NCBI GenBank assembly: GCA_024684815.1
Contig: JAIKWL010000046.1
Coordinates: 1 to 64,000, forward strand
DNA length: 64,000 bases
Direction of reading: 5' to 3'
Source of the DNA: Saccharofermentans sp.
GTDB lineage: Bacteria; Bacillota; Clostridia; Saccharofermentanales; Saccharofermentanaceae
The position numbers and the translations under genes were made by a program. A model generated the notes under the pieces. It was given only the letters and a program-made list of their open reading frames with translations, searched no databases and was not told where the DNA came from. Positions 1 to 8,654 of this stretch are shown one piece after another. The stretch's first letter is position 1. The number at the start of each line of letters is the position of its first letter.

Positions 1-61
1 AATGGTAGAACTTCAGCCTTCCAAGCTGACCACGTGGGTTCGATTCCCATCACTCGCTCCA
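1..61 (+). tRNA. tRNA-Gly (TCC), 5' end cut by the window
   Basis: The 3' part of a tRNA is present, from the D-loop to an encoded CCA. The anticodon loop reads CTTCCAA, so the anticodon is TCC (glycine). A TTCGATT T-loop and an acceptor strand CACTCGC-T-CCA follow. About a dozen 5' bases lie outside the window. It directly abuts the next tRNA, so the two are probably processed from one transcript. Confidence 0.93.
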
Positions 62-138
62 GGGTCATTAGCTCAGCTGGATAGAGCAACAGCCTTCTAA
101 GCTGTGGGCCGGAGGTTCGAGTCCCCCATGGCTCACCA
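62..138 (+). tRNA. tRNA-Arg (TCT)
   Basis: A complete cloverleaf can be drawn. The acceptor GGGTCAT pairs with ATGGCTC, the anticodon stem ACAGC/GCTGT encloses loop CTTCTAA (anticodon TCT, arginine AGA/AGG), a TTCGAGT T-loop is present, and the CCA end is encoded. It begins at the base after the preceding tRNA-Gly. Confidence 0.95.
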
Positions 139-145
139 AATTAAA

Positions 146-195
146 GAGGATTGTCTCAATAGTGAATGTTTCACTTATGGGCCGATCCTTTTTTA
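146..195 (+). terminator. Terminator of the tRNA transcript
   Basis: AGGATTG (147-153) pairs with CGATCCT (183-189), allowing one G-U pair. It encloses a small inner hairpin GTGAA-TGT-TTCAC (162-174) and is followed directly by a run of six T. The rest of the stretch to the next gene at 377 holds only the extended -10 element listed separately. Confidence 0.75.
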
Positions 196-337
196 TTCGA
201 TATAAGATTTCTGCCTTCAAAATAATGCAAGATCCCAAATGATATTGTTAAAGATCAACCAATAAGTTTTTGGTTGATTTGTATTATCGCGTTGGGGTTA
301 GGGACCGCCTCTTTTGGATATTGTCAGAAATGTTTTA

Positions 338-346
338 TGTTATAAT
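338..346 (+). promoter_or_regulatory. Extended -10 promoter TGTTATAAT
   Basis: A perfect extended -10 element (TG-T-TATAAT) lies about 30 bases before the start codon at 377. No good -35 hexamer stands 17 bases upstream, as is usual for extended -10 promoters. The same nine bases recur at 1864 and 31808. Confidence 0.6.
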
Positions 347-376
347 TACACCGGAATAAGAAAGGGGGGACAGATT

Positions 377-1072
377 ATGTCATATTGCAGCCAGTGCGGA
401 AAATTGCTTAGTGATGATGATGTTTATTGTTCAAAGTGCGGATTACCCGTAGCGGAAGACCGGAAGATGTCGGAAAACGAAGAGCAGATCCGTGCCATGT
501 CAGTTGAAGAAAGTATTGCTTATGCAAAGGAGATCTCCTCCCAATATGAGGAGATCCACAAGATAAAGACAGCTATCTCGGATTGTGAAGCTGATATCAG
601 GAAGTATAAGCCGTCAGATAAAAAGGTCAGGTATTCAGCCTTCAGATTTTTCTGGCCTTCTCTGATAATTGCCCTTGTGGCTTTTTGGATCGTGGTTTTG
701 ACCGGTTTTGTTATTTCGTTATATACATATTCTGAAGGCACGCTCTTGATTTTCGAATTCATCGGTCTTCTGGTTATTGCGGGAATATTGTTGATCGGCG
801 GATCAAAGGCCCAGAAAAAAAGGGATTCTTTGAATTATTCCATTTCCGAGGAAGAATACAGACGGAAAAAGAAATACACCGATAAGCAAAGGGAACTGGA
901 GACACTTGAAAACAGGCTTAAGAAAGCTAAAGCATCAGCAGCGGATTTTGACAGGATAGTTCCTGTCCCGATGAGGAACAGGAGCAAGATGGAAATTGTT
1001 ATCGATCTGCTCGAGAGAGGCAGAGCCGGAACGATAGAAGAAGCTATGGATATTTGCAAAACCGTTAAATAA
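377..1072 (+). CDS. Zinc-ribbon membrane protein of unknown function
   Basis: The 231-residue protein starts with a CxxC...CxxC zinc ribbon (Cys 4, 7, 18, 21), a form common in small Clostridia membrane proteins. A charged helical segment, two predicted membrane helices (about residues 95-118 and 124-144) and a long Lys/Glu-rich coiled coil follow. The start at 377 was chosen because an AAAGGGGGG ribosome-binding site precedes it and the zinc ribbon then begins at residue 4. An upstream in-frame ATG at 314 lacks such a site and lies before the likely promoter. The ribbon should be cytosolic, with both tails on the same side of the membrane. The substrate or partner is unknown. It is followed after 42 bases by another zinc-ribbon gene with nearly the same SD sequence, so the two may be co-expressed. 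Confidence 0.8.
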   Translation: MSYCSQCGKLLSDDDVYCSKCGLPVAEDRKMSENEEQIRAMSVEESIAYAKEISSQYEEIHKIKTAISDCEADIRKYKPSDKKVRYSAFRFFWPSLIIALVAFWIVVLTGFVISLYTYSEGTLLIFEFIGLLVIAGILLIGGSKAQKKRDSLNYSISEEEYRRKKKYTDKQRELETLENRLKKAKASAADFDRIVPVPMRNRSKMEIVIDLLERGRAGTIEEAMDICKTVK

Positions 1073-1114
1073 TTAAGCATTCTGAGACATATAATTATAA
1101 AGGGGGGACCAGAT

Positions 1115-1768
1115 ATGAATTGTGTTAAATGTGGATCGGTTGTTGCTGACGGCGCCAATTTCTGTATGACTTGCGGAACACCTGTTACTTCTGCAGGACA
1201 CCCTGCAGTTCAGACTGCTCCGGGACCTGCACCTGATCCACAGGCAGATCCTTCTTCCCGGCAGATTCAAGCTCCGGTGTTACCTTATTATCAGCCTGTC
1301 ATGGAAGGCGGAAACATCACGCTTCCTGTCAGCAGGAAATTCAGGGTGCGCTGTCCTGACTGCGGACGGGTTTCTGATGACATCAAAAGGGATCAGACTG
1401 TCGGCTTTCCTTGCCCTGTATGCAAGAAAGCTTATGCTTATGCCGGTCAGCTTTTAATATACAGAATGGGATGTTTTTATCCTCTTTATGCGGCTGCGCC
1501 GATGAGCGTTATCGTCGACGGGATCGATTATGGAAGGATCACTAACCAGGAATCAGTAAGGATCATGCTTTCTGCAGGACCCCATGTTGTATGCTGCGGA
1601 GGCATTAATACTAAGAAATCCGATGCTTTTCAGATCGTCGTAAGTCCCGAGACTAATAATTTCGCGTTCAAGTTAAACCTTGTTTACCATGGCCCCTGGT
1701 CATATCCGGGAAGGGGGATCCCCATGGAGTTTACTCAATGCGCTCCGGAGGAGATTCCGAACATTTAA
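1115..1768 (+). CDS. Protein with two zinc ribbons, unknown function
   Basis: The 217-residue protein has an N-terminal ribbon (Cys 3, 6, 17, 20), a Pro/Gln/Ala-rich linker to about residue 65, then a second ribbon (Cys 80, 83 and a CPVC pair near 101-104). A C-terminal beta-rich region of about 90 residues follows and resembles no family I can name. No signal peptide or membrane helix is seen. The start is fixed by AAAGGGGGG eight bases upstream. A TATAAT at 1090-1095 would place transcription initiation inside that G run, but no -35 is evident and read-through from the upstream gene is equally likely. A strong terminator follows at 1794. Confidence 0.78.
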   Translation: MNCVKCGSVVADGANFCMTCGTPVTSAGHPAVQTAPGPAPDPQADPSSRQIQAPVLPYYQPVMEGGNITLPVSRKFRVRCPDCGRVSDDIKRDQTVGFPCPVCKKAYAYAGQLLIYRMGCFYPLYAAAPMSVIVDGIDYGRITNQESVRIMLSAGPHVVCCGGINTKKSDAFQIVVSPETNNFAFKLNLVYHGPWSYPGRGIPMEFTQCAPEEIPNI

Positions 1769-1793
1769 TCAAAGGCTTTTTAGTTTATTGTTA

Positions 1794-1828
1794 CAAGGTT
1801 GTCTGTTTTTGGGACAACCTTGTTTTTT
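1794..1828 (+). terminator. Rho-independent terminator
   Basis: CAAGGTTGTC (1794-1803) pairs perfectly with GACAACCTTG (1813-1822), with a nine-base loop and then six T. It separates the zinc-ribbon genes from the topoisomerase operon. Confidence 0.92.
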
Positions 1829-1863
1829 GCCGCCTTTAGGCTTGAAGGATATCGAAATCTTTG

Positions 1864-1872
1864 TGTTATAAT
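1864..1872 (+). promoter_or_regulatory. Extended -10 promoter TGTTATAAT before the topoisomerase genes
   Basis: TGTTATAAT is followed by CGA. TTGAAG at 1842-1847 could act as a weak -35 but stands 19 bases away. Transcription would begin near 1879, about 45 bases before the parE-like start codon. Confidence 0.6.
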
Positions 1873-1922
1873 CGAAAAGTCAAATACATATATATTATTT
1901 ATTTTAAGGAGTTGGGTAGTTT

Positions 1923-3917
1923 ATGCCGGGTAAGAAGGATTACGGCAACGAGAGCATTTCCATGCTCAAAGGCGCAGACAGAGTCAGACTCCGTCCGGCT
2001 GTTATTTTCGGTTCGGATAATCTTGAAGGATGTATCCATTCTTTCTTTGAGATCCTTTCGAATTCCATCGACGAAGCCAGGGAAGGTCACGGCGATAAGA
2101 TAATCATTACAAGATATGCTGACGGAACGATCGAAGTTGAAGACTTTGGCCGCGGAATCCCAATGGATTACAATGCCAAAGAGGGCAGATACAATTGGGA
2201 GCTTGTTTACTGCGAGCTTTATGCGGGCGGCAAATATAATAACAACGCTTCCGGTGATTATGAATTCTCATTAGGTCTTAACGGTCTGGGTGCTTGCGCA
2301 ACACAGTATGCTTCCGAGTTCTTTGAGGTTACGGTATTCAGAGATCATACCAAGTATGAGATGGGCTTTAAGAAGGGCGTTCCTGTAACCGAACTCATGC
2401 AGGAACCGTACAGATTCAGGAGAACAGGTACGATCCAGCGCTGGAGGCCTGATACTGAAGTCTTTACCGAGATAATCATTCCGCTTGAGTCGTTCAAGGA
2501 GATAATCAAGCGCCAGTCTGTTATCAACAGCGGTATCGAGTTCATCCTCAAGGATGCAGAGTCAGGTGAGGAATTCTCATTTATCTATCCTGAAGGTATT
2601 AAGGGTTATGTCGATGAGCTTAATGCCATGAAGGGCTTTACCGAGACATATACATTCTCCGGTGAGGGCAAGGGCAGAGATAAGGAAGACCGTGACGAGT
2701 ATAAAGTCAGGGCAGAGGTTGCATTCTGCTTCAACAACGAGATCAACGCTTTGGAATACTTCCATAACTCCAGCTTTCTTGAGCACGGCGGTTCACCGGA
2801 TAAGGCCGTAAGGAATGCTTTTGTAGCCGAGATCGATAAGCAGATCAAGCTTAAGGACAAGTACAAGGCAAATGAGTCCAGGATCACGTTCCAGGATGTT
2901 GCGGATTCCCTGATACTCGTTACCAATACTTTTTCGACTCAGACTTCATATGAGAACCAGACCAAGAAGGCCATCAACAACAAGTTTATACAGGACTTCA
3001 TGACCCAGCTCATCAGGGACAATCTCGAGATCTGGTTTATAGAGAATAAGGATTTTGCAGCTAAGACAATAGAGCAGATCCTTATCAATAAGCGTGCACG
3101 TGAGAATGCCGAGAAGACCAAGGTCAATATCAAGAAGACTCTCATGGGTAAAGTCGATATCAATAACAGGATCAAGAAGTTCGTCGACTGCAGAACAAAA
3201 GACGTTGCAAAGCGTGAGCTCTATATCGTAGAGGGTGATTCCGCTTTGGGCTCCGTTAAGCTCGGCCGTGATGCCGAGTTCCAGGCCGTAATGCCTGTCA
3301 GAGGTAAGATATTAAACTGCCTTAAGGCTGATTATGCTACCATCTTTAAGAGTGAGATAATTACCGATCTCCTTAAGGTTTTGGGGTGCGGAGTTGAGAT
3401 CAAGAACAAGCACACAAAGGATATGAGCGCTTTTAATCTTGACGATTTGAGATGGAACAAGATAATAATCTGTACCGATGCCGACGTCGACGGATTCCAG
3501 ATCAGAACATTAATACTTGCTATGCTCTACAGACTAACTCCTACTCTTATAGAGAAGGGTTATGTCTATGTGGCTGAATCTCCTCTTTTCGAGATCACAT
3601 ACAGACCTAAGGGTAAGAATGCTCAGGAAGAGACATTCTTCGCATTTAATGAGAAGGAGAAAGCTGAGATCCTCTCTAAGGTCGATCCCAAGCTCTGCAC
3701 TATCCAGAGATCGAAAGGTCTTGGTGAGAATGAGCCTGAGATGATGTGGAAGACAACAATGAATCCGAAGTCCAGAAGACTCATCAAGGCCTGCCCGGAA
3801 GATGCGCAGAAGACCGCTGAGATCTTCGATCTCCTTCTTGGAGATAACCTCGCAGGAAGAAAACTCCACATCGAGAATGACGGCAGCAAATACCTCGATA
3901 TGCTTGATTTAGGGTGA
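1923..3917 (+). CDS. parE: DNA topoisomerase IV (or gyrase) subunit B
   Basis: This is the ATPase subunit of a type IIA topoisomerase, which uses ATP to drive strand passage. The 664-residue protein has a GHKL ATPase N-terminus (EILSNSIDEA around residues 43-52, DFGRGIP 74-80, GLNGLGA near 118), a transducer domain, and a TOPRIM domain with catalytic Glu437 (VEGDSALG) and the DADVDG triad (Asp 519, 521, 523). AAGGAG lies upstream of the ATG. It is followed after five bases by the A subunit. I prefer the topoisomerase IV name because its partner shows no clear GyrA-box and the pair is not next to dnaA or recF, but gyrB cannot be excluded from one window. Confidence 0.85.
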   Translation: MPGKKDYGNESISMLKGADRVRLRPAVIFGSDNLEGCIHSFFEILSNSIDEAREGHGDKIIITRYADGTIEVEDFGRGIPMDYNAKEGRYNWELVYCELYAGGKYNNNASGDYEFSLGLNGLGACATQYASEFFEVTVFRDHTKYEMGFKKGVPVTELMQEPYRFRRTGTIQRWRPDTEVFTEIIIPLESFKEIIKRQSVINSGIEFILKDAESGEEFSFIYPEGIKGYVDELNAMKGFTETYTFSGEGKGRDKEDRDEYKVRAEVAFCFNNEINALEYFHNSSFLEHGGSPDKAVRNAFVAEIDKQIKLKDKYKANESRITFQDVADSLILVTNTFSTQTSYENQTKKAINNKFIQDFMTQLIRDNLEIWFIENKDFAAKTIEQILINKRARENAEKTKVNIKKTLMGKVDINNRIKKFVDCRTKDVAKRELYIVEGDSALGSVKLGRDAEFQAVMPVRGKILNCLKADYATIFKSEIITDLLKVLGCGVEIKNKHTKDMSAFNLDDLRWNKIIICTDADVDGFQIRTLILAMLYRLTPTLIEKGYVYVAESPLFEITYRPKGKNAQEETFFAFNEKEKAEILSKVDPKLCTIQRSKGLGENEPEMMWKTTMNPKSRRLIKACPEDAQKTAEIFDLLLGDNLAGRKLHIENDGSKYLDMLDLG

Positions 3918-3922
3918 TGTAA

Positions 3923-6184
3923 ATGGCACGTAAGAAAAAAGAAGATATTAATTCAGATTCGCTTAAGGCAAGGCTGACGGACAGCAATGCCAAGGATATG
4001 CCGGCTATAGACCAGCCGATAACAGAGATGCTCGAGATCAACTATATGCCGTATGCGATGAGTGTCATCGTATCACGTGCTATTCCTGAGATCGACGGTT
4101 TTAAGCCTTCACACCGTAAGCTCCTTTATACTATGTATAAGATGGGCCTTTTGGGCGGCAACAGGACAAAGTCAGCCAACGTGGTAGGTCAGACCATGAA
4201 GCTCAATCCTCACGGTGACCAGGCTATCTACGATACGATGGTCAGACTTACAAGAGGCAACGGTTCGCTTTTGCATCCTTTTGTCGATTCGAAGGGTAAC
4301 TTCGGTAAGCAGTATTCCAGAGACATGCAGTGTGCGGCTCCGCGTTATACGGAAGTAAGACTTGAGAAGATCTGCGAAGAGATATTCAAGGGCATTGATA
4401 AAGATGCGGTCGACATGGTCGACAACTACGACGGAACGCTCAAGGAACCATCGCTTCTTCCTACGACATTTCCTGCCGTGCTGGTAAATGCCAATCAGGG
4501 TATCGCAGTTGGTATGGCATCCAATATCTGTTCTTTCAACCTTTCAGAAGTCTGTGCTGCAACTGAAGCATATATGAGAGATCCCACTACTGATCTTCTG
4601 GAGATCATGCCTGCGCCTGACTTTTCAGGCGGCGGAAAGATCCTTTACAACAGGGATCAGATGAAGGCTATCTATGATACAGGAAAGGGAACTTTTTCCG
4701 TAAGAGCAAAGTATCAGGTCGATAAGTCAAAAAATCTCATTGAGATCACAGAGATCCCTTATTCCACAAGCGTTGAGGCTATCATCGATAATATCGCCGA
4801 TCTTGTTAAGAGCGGTAAGGCAAAAGAGATTGCCGACATCCGTGACGAGACAGACCTTGACGGTCTCAAGATCACTATCGACTGCAAGCGCGGCACAGAT
4901 CACGAGCAGCTCATGACCAAGCTCTTCAGATTTACAAAGCTTGAAGATACATTCTCATGCAATTTCAATATCCTTATCGACGGTTCACCGAGAGTGATGG
5001 GCATCGCTCAGATCCTTGACGAATGGCTTAAGTGGAGAAGGACATGCGTCTGCAGAGAACTTTCTTTCAATCTTGACAAGATGAAGAAGAAGCTTCACCT
5101 GCTGGACGGTCTTGCCGTTATCCTTCTCGATATCGATAAGGCAATAAAGATCATTAGAGAGACAGAGCTTGAAGCAGACGTTATCCCCAACCTCATGAAG
5201 GGATTTGGTATTGACGAAGAGCAGGCTGAGTATGTTGCCGAGATCAAACTCCGCAATATCAATAAGCAGTATATCCTCAACAGGATCGCCGACAGAGATA
5301 AGCTCAAAGCTGATATAGCCGATACTGAAGATCTCCTTGGCAGTCCCAGAAGGATCAACAATCTGATTGCCAAGACATTAAAGGAAGTTGCGGAGAAATA
5401 CGGTCAGCCCAGAAGATCAGAGCTTGTCGGTGCAGAGGAGACAGAGACCTTTGTCGAGACTGCCGTCATCCCTGATTACAGGCTGCATCTCATGCTTACA
5501 CGTCACGGTTATCTTAAGAAGCACACTATGAAGTCACTTCAGAGTGCAGGTGAACTTAAGACTAAAGATGACGATGAGATCTTTATGGGATTTGAATGTG
5601 AGAACCGGTCAGACCTTTTGATTTTCACTGACAAGTGCAATCTTTATAAGACTCACGTTTATGATTTTTCCGACACAAAGCCCGGTGATCTCGGACACTT
5701 CCTTAACAGTGAACTCGAGATGGAAGACGGCGAGAAGCCGATGTTCATGATATCGACTTCAGATTATAAGGGAATACTCTTTATCGCATTTGAGAACGGC
5801 AAAGCCGCAAGATTCCCAATATCTGCATATGAGACGAAGCAGAACAGAAAGAAACTGATAAATGCATATTTTGACGGCAGCAAGGCTATCGGATTTATCC
5901 TTCTTGATGAGGAAGAGGATCCTGATCTGATAGTTACCAACAGCCTTGATAAGGCAGCCGTGTTCAAGTCTTCATTGATACCTTTGAAGACTACAAGAAC
6001 TACACAGGGCGTACAGCTCCTTGTTTCCAAGAAGGGTTCGGTATTAAAGACTCTTGCCCGTCTTGCAGAAGTGGATGTACAGGATCCCGAGTATTACAGG
6101 ATCCGCAAAGTGCCTGCCATCGGCTACTACATCAGGGAGACTACTCTGGAGGCAAAGCAGGTAAGCTTTGATGATCTGAAGTGA
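3923..6184 (+). CDS. parC: DNA topoisomerase IV (or gyrase) subunit A
   Basis: This is the DNA breakage-reunion subunit. It pairs with the upstream ATPase subunit to decatenate or relax DNA. In the 753-residue protein the winged-helix region holds the catalytic tyrosine Tyr142 in an AAPRYTEVRL context, equivalent to Tyr122 of E. coli GyrA. The conserved tower and coiled-coil follow, and the C-terminal part (about 500-753) shows degenerate beta-pinwheel blades. I find no QRRGGKG-type GyrA-box; the nearest motif is TTRTTQGVQLL. That favours a ParC-like role. The start codon sits five bases after the B subunit stop, and the 3' end overlaps the next gene by four bases. Confidence 0.85.
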   Translation: MARKKKEDINSDSLKARLTDSNAKDMPAIDQPITEMLEINYMPYAMSVIVSRAIPEIDGFKPSHRKLLYTMYKMGLLGGNRTKSANVVGQTMKLNPHGDQAIYDTMVRLTRGNGSLLHPFVDSKGNFGKQYSRDMQCAAPRYTEVRLEKICEEIFKGIDKDAVDMVDNYDGTLKEPSLLPTTFPAVLVNANQGIAVGMASNICSFNLSEVCAATEAYMRDPTTDLLEIMPAPDFSGGGKILYNRDQMKAIYDTGKGTFSVRAKYQVDKSKNLIEITEIPYSTSVEAIIDNIADLVKSGKAKEIADIRDETDLDGLKITIDCKRGTDHEQLMTKLFRFTKLEDTFSCNFNILIDGSPRVMGIAQILDEWLKWRRTCVCRELSFNLDKMKKKLHLLDGLAVILLDIDKAIKIIRETELEADVIPNLMKGFGIDEEQAEYVAEIKLRNINKQYILNRIADRDKLKADIADTEDLLGSPRRINNLIAKTLKEVAEKYGQPRRSELVGAEETETFVETAVIPDYRLHLMLTRHGYLKKHTMKSLQSAGELKTKDDDEIFMGFECENRSDLLIFTDKCNLYKTHVYDFSDTKPGDLGHFLNSELEMEDGEKPMFMISTSDYKGILFIAFENGKAARFPISAYETKQNRKKLINAYFDGSKAIGFILLDEEEDPDLIVTNSLDKAAVFKSSLIPLKTTRTTQGVQLLVSKKGSVLKTLARLAEVDVQDPEYYRIRKVPAIGYYIRETTLEAKQVSFDDLK

Positions 6185-8067
6185 CAGTTTTTTCTTCCGA
6201 ATATCACGTCGGAGATGACGAGCGCAAAAATACTAAAGGATACTATGTTGCAGCTGTTCTCTGTTCGGTTGCACTGGTTGCGCTTGCACTTACGTGGTTT
6301 GTTATCGGAAGAAAAAATGCCTATGAGATAGATACGGTTCCGGGGTTTGAAAAAGCTATCGATGAAGGACGCTATACAGAAGCGCTTTCAATTTACCGCG
6401 GCATTCAGGATGAGGTGCTTAAGGTATCTCCCAAAGACCGCACGTCAAACTCCATTCAGGTTCAGATGCTAGATGATATGGAGAATATCGTCAGAGTCAG
6501 GGTAGACATGATCTGTGACCGCATAATCCAGAACAGGTATGTCCTGACAGCAAGTGATATCAATTTCCTCGATTCCATGAGAGAACTGACGAGTTCTGTC
6601 GTTTCCGAGCGGTTATACGGAATATGCGAAGAGTTCCTTCTGGGAAGTGTCGAAAAGCCGGTTGTAATGTTCTTTTTCGAACAGCTGCAGCCTATCGGTA
6701 ATTTCTCCGCTACTGCCAATCCTTTGTTAAGAGAGCTGGATTATATCGAGACCGCTGCCGGTGATGTGCAGACCGCAGAGAAATCATTCGGCGAGGGTGA
6801 TTATGTTGCCGCAGTAAAGACATATACGCTTGTCAATGAGAAATACGACGGATTCGTCGGCGATTACTGTGATCAGAGGATCGATACTATAAAGGAAACG
6901 ATGTATGAACCGATGCTCGCTGAGGGCGAACATATGCTTCAGACATATAAGTTCTATTCGGCTGAGCAGCTCTTTTCCGATCTTGCCGTCATATTCCCGG
7001 AGGATGATATCATCAAGAGTAATCTTCTGACTGCTACATCATATACCGGTGAGGTCAAGGAATACCGCGGACCCATTGAAGTCATCTGCGTCAGATCTCT
7101 TATCGCCGATACAGACGTGGCATTCTCCGGGCGATTCCGTTCCAAAGACACCGGCATGTATCTGACAACTTATGAATTTGAGAAGATACTTGAGAATCTT
7201 TATGAGAGGGATTATGTTCTTGTCGATCCCGAGAATCTTGTCGATGCTAGCGATCCGACGTTCCTGTTCGAGCGTAATCTCAGAGTCCCCAAAGGAAAGA
7301 AGCCACTTGTTGTCGTTATAGAGAATCTTCAGTACAGCTGTGCCGCTTACAATTGCGGAACGTGCAGAAGGCTTGTCCTTAATGATGAGAGTCAGGTCTG
7401 CGGTGAGTATGTTAACGCGGCAGGAGAGACCGTGGTCAGCAGAACTGCAGAATCAATAGGGATCCTTGATGTTTTTGTCGAAAAGCATCCGGATTTCACT
7501 TTTGACGGAGCAAAGGGAATCATTTCCGTAAGCGGACATGAGGCTTGTTTTGGCTATCTTGTTGCCGCAGGAGAGATCGAGGACCGCAATGCCGCATTAT
7601 CTGCAGCGAAGCTTCCGCAGATCAATCCGACAAATGATGATATCGATTACAGCAGGGAAAGAGTTACCGATATCGTGAAGATCCTTTCAGAAAACGGATG
7701 GAAGTTCGCATCCTGCACATATGATTATATTGAGGATTGCCGGAACACCGAAAAACAGGTGCTGATGGATGATACGGTCAAGTGGCTGGATCAGATAGGA
7801 AGTCTTTTCGGTGAGGTCCATATGCTTGTTTATCCGAACGGAAACTATATCTACGGTACGGATGACAGAGCTGTCTACTACAAAAATCTGGGCTTCAGGA
7901 TCTTTTTCGGGGGAGGAGCGACCCCGTACTATACATATGGTGACAACTATCTTTACCTTGACAGGGCGATGATGAGTTATAATACTTTGTCCAGGAAAGC
8001 ATATGCCGGATTATTCGATTATACAGAAATAATCGATCCTGCCAGAGAGCAGGAGGATGAGACGTAA
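6181..8067 (+). CDS. Membrane-anchored polysaccharide-deacetylase-like protein with a degenerate active site
   Basis: The 628-residue protein has one N-terminal membrane helix (about residues 20-42) and a large extracytoplasmic part. Residues 60-290 are helical and repeat-like. The C-terminal part has the layout of a NodB/polysaccharide deacetylase domain: a TTYEFEKILENLYERDYVLV-type segment, the PKGKKPLVVVIE strand, HPDFTFDGAKGIISV, and an ENGWKFASCTYDY segment. Family members normally carry an Asp-Asp metal motif after the PKGKKPL strand and a His-x3-His motif after GWEFASH. Here these read IENLQYS and CTYDY, so hydrolysis is doubtful and a binding role is possible. The GTG start overlaps the parC stop. 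A terminator overlaps the 3' end. Confidence 0.68.
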   Translation: MTVFSSEYHVGDDERKNTKGYYVAAVLCSVALVALALTWFVIGRKNAYEIDTVPGFEKAIDEGRYTEALSIYRGIQDEVLKVSPKDRTSNSIQVQMLDDMENIVRVRVDMICDRIIQNRYVLTASDINFLDSMRELTSSVVSERLYGICEEFLLGSVEKPVVMFFFEQLQPIGNFSATANPLLRELDYIETAAGDVQTAEKSFGEGDYVAAVKTYTLVNEKYDGFVGDYCDQRIDTIKETMYEPMLAEGEHMLQTYKFYSAEQLFSDLAVIFPEDDIIKSNLLTATSYTGEVKEYRGPIEVICVRSLIADTDVAFSGRFRSKDTGMYLTTYEFEKILENLYERDYVLVDPENLVDASDPTFLFERNLRVPKGKKPLVVVIENLQYSCAAYNCGTCRRLVLNDESQVCGEYVNAAGETVVSRTAESIGILDVFVEKHPDFTFDGAKGIISVSGHEACFGYLVAAGEIEDRNAALSAAKLPQINPTNDDIDYSRERVTDIVKILSENGWKFASCTYDYIEDCRNTEKQVLMDDTVKWLDQIGSLFGEVHMLVYPNGNYIYGTDDRAVYYKNLGFRIFFGGGATPYYTYGDNYLYLDRAMMSYNTLSRKAYAGLFDYTEIIDPAREQEDET

Positions 8068-8100
8068 TTGCTTCGTTATATTAATATTACGTTTCATTTT
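8059..8100 (+). terminator. Terminator overlapping a stop codon
   Basis: GAGACGTAAT (8059-8068), which includes the stop codon, pairs with ATTACGTTTC (8086-8095), with one G-U pair, and is followed by ATTTTT. It ends the topoisomerase operon. Confidence 0.65.
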
Positions 8101-8108
8101 TGATTTGT

Positions 8109-8138
8109 TTGCACACATTTTCGGATTTTTATTATAAT
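8109..8138 (+). promoter_or_regulatory. Sigma-A-type promoter
   Basis: TTGCAC (8109-8114) and TATAAT (8133-8138) are separated by 18 bases. They lie about 50 bases before the PH-like gene at 8188. Confidence 0.65.
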
Positions 8139-8187
8139 AATATCTGTGTAGGACTTTACATTGCCTTCGAGAAGGGGGGTATATTTT

Positions 8188-8640
8188 ATGGGTAGAATAG
8201 ACAAACTTACGAATCTTACTGAGAAGGAAGAACTTCTTTGGCAGGACAGAAAGAGATATTTTGGTCTGCCGATCTCTTTCACGATATACAGTTTCAGCAA
8301 GAACAAGTTCTACCTTAAAAAGGGTATTTTCAACATCAGTTCCGAAGAGATCCTTTTATATCGAATTCTTGACCTTACTTTTAAGCAGTCTATGTGGCAG
8401 AAGGTCTTTGGTGTCGGTTCGGTTATTCTGACAACAGCAGATAAGACGACGCCTGTACTTGAGATCAAGAATATCAAGACTCCCGACAGAGTCAGAAAAG
8501 CTCTGAGCACATTAGTCGAACAGAGACGTGACGAGAAGCGCGTTACCGGTAAAGAGATGTTCGGTGCCGCAGGTCTCTTCCATGGCGCTGATACCGAAGG
8601 CGTTGATCTTGACGACGACGGCATAATCGACATTCATTAA
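8188..8640 (+). CDS. Bacterial PH-domain-like small protein
   Basis: The 150-residue soluble protein has the beta-strand pattern of bacterial pleckstrin-homology proteins (YdbS/YdbT-like). Around residues 25-100, the segment from SFTIYSFSKNKFYLKKGIF through EEILLYRILDLTF and VILTTADKTTPVLEIKNI matches this, followed by a helix (RVRKALSTLVEQRR). The last 15 residues are very acidic and resemble a degenerate EF-hand-type loop (DLDDDGIIDI), which is unusual for the family. The start at 8188 is set by GAAGGGGGG upstream. It lies 14 bases before the sirtuin gene and probably shares its transcript. No membrane segment is seen, and its role is unknown. Confidence 0.7.
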   Translation: MGRIDKLTNLTEKEELLWQDRKRYFGLPISFTIYSFSKNKFYLKKGIFNISSEEILLYRILDLTFKQSMWQKVFGVGSVILTTADKTTPVLEIKNIKTPDRVRKALSTLVEQRRDEKRVTGKEMFGAAGLFHGADTEGVDLDDDGIIDIH

Positions 8641-8654
8641 TTGAGGTCATAGTA

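Noticed and set aside
1..138. tRNA genes as attachment site of a mobile island
   Set aside because: No integrase, no duplicated tRNA 3' end and no change in gene type were seen downstream.
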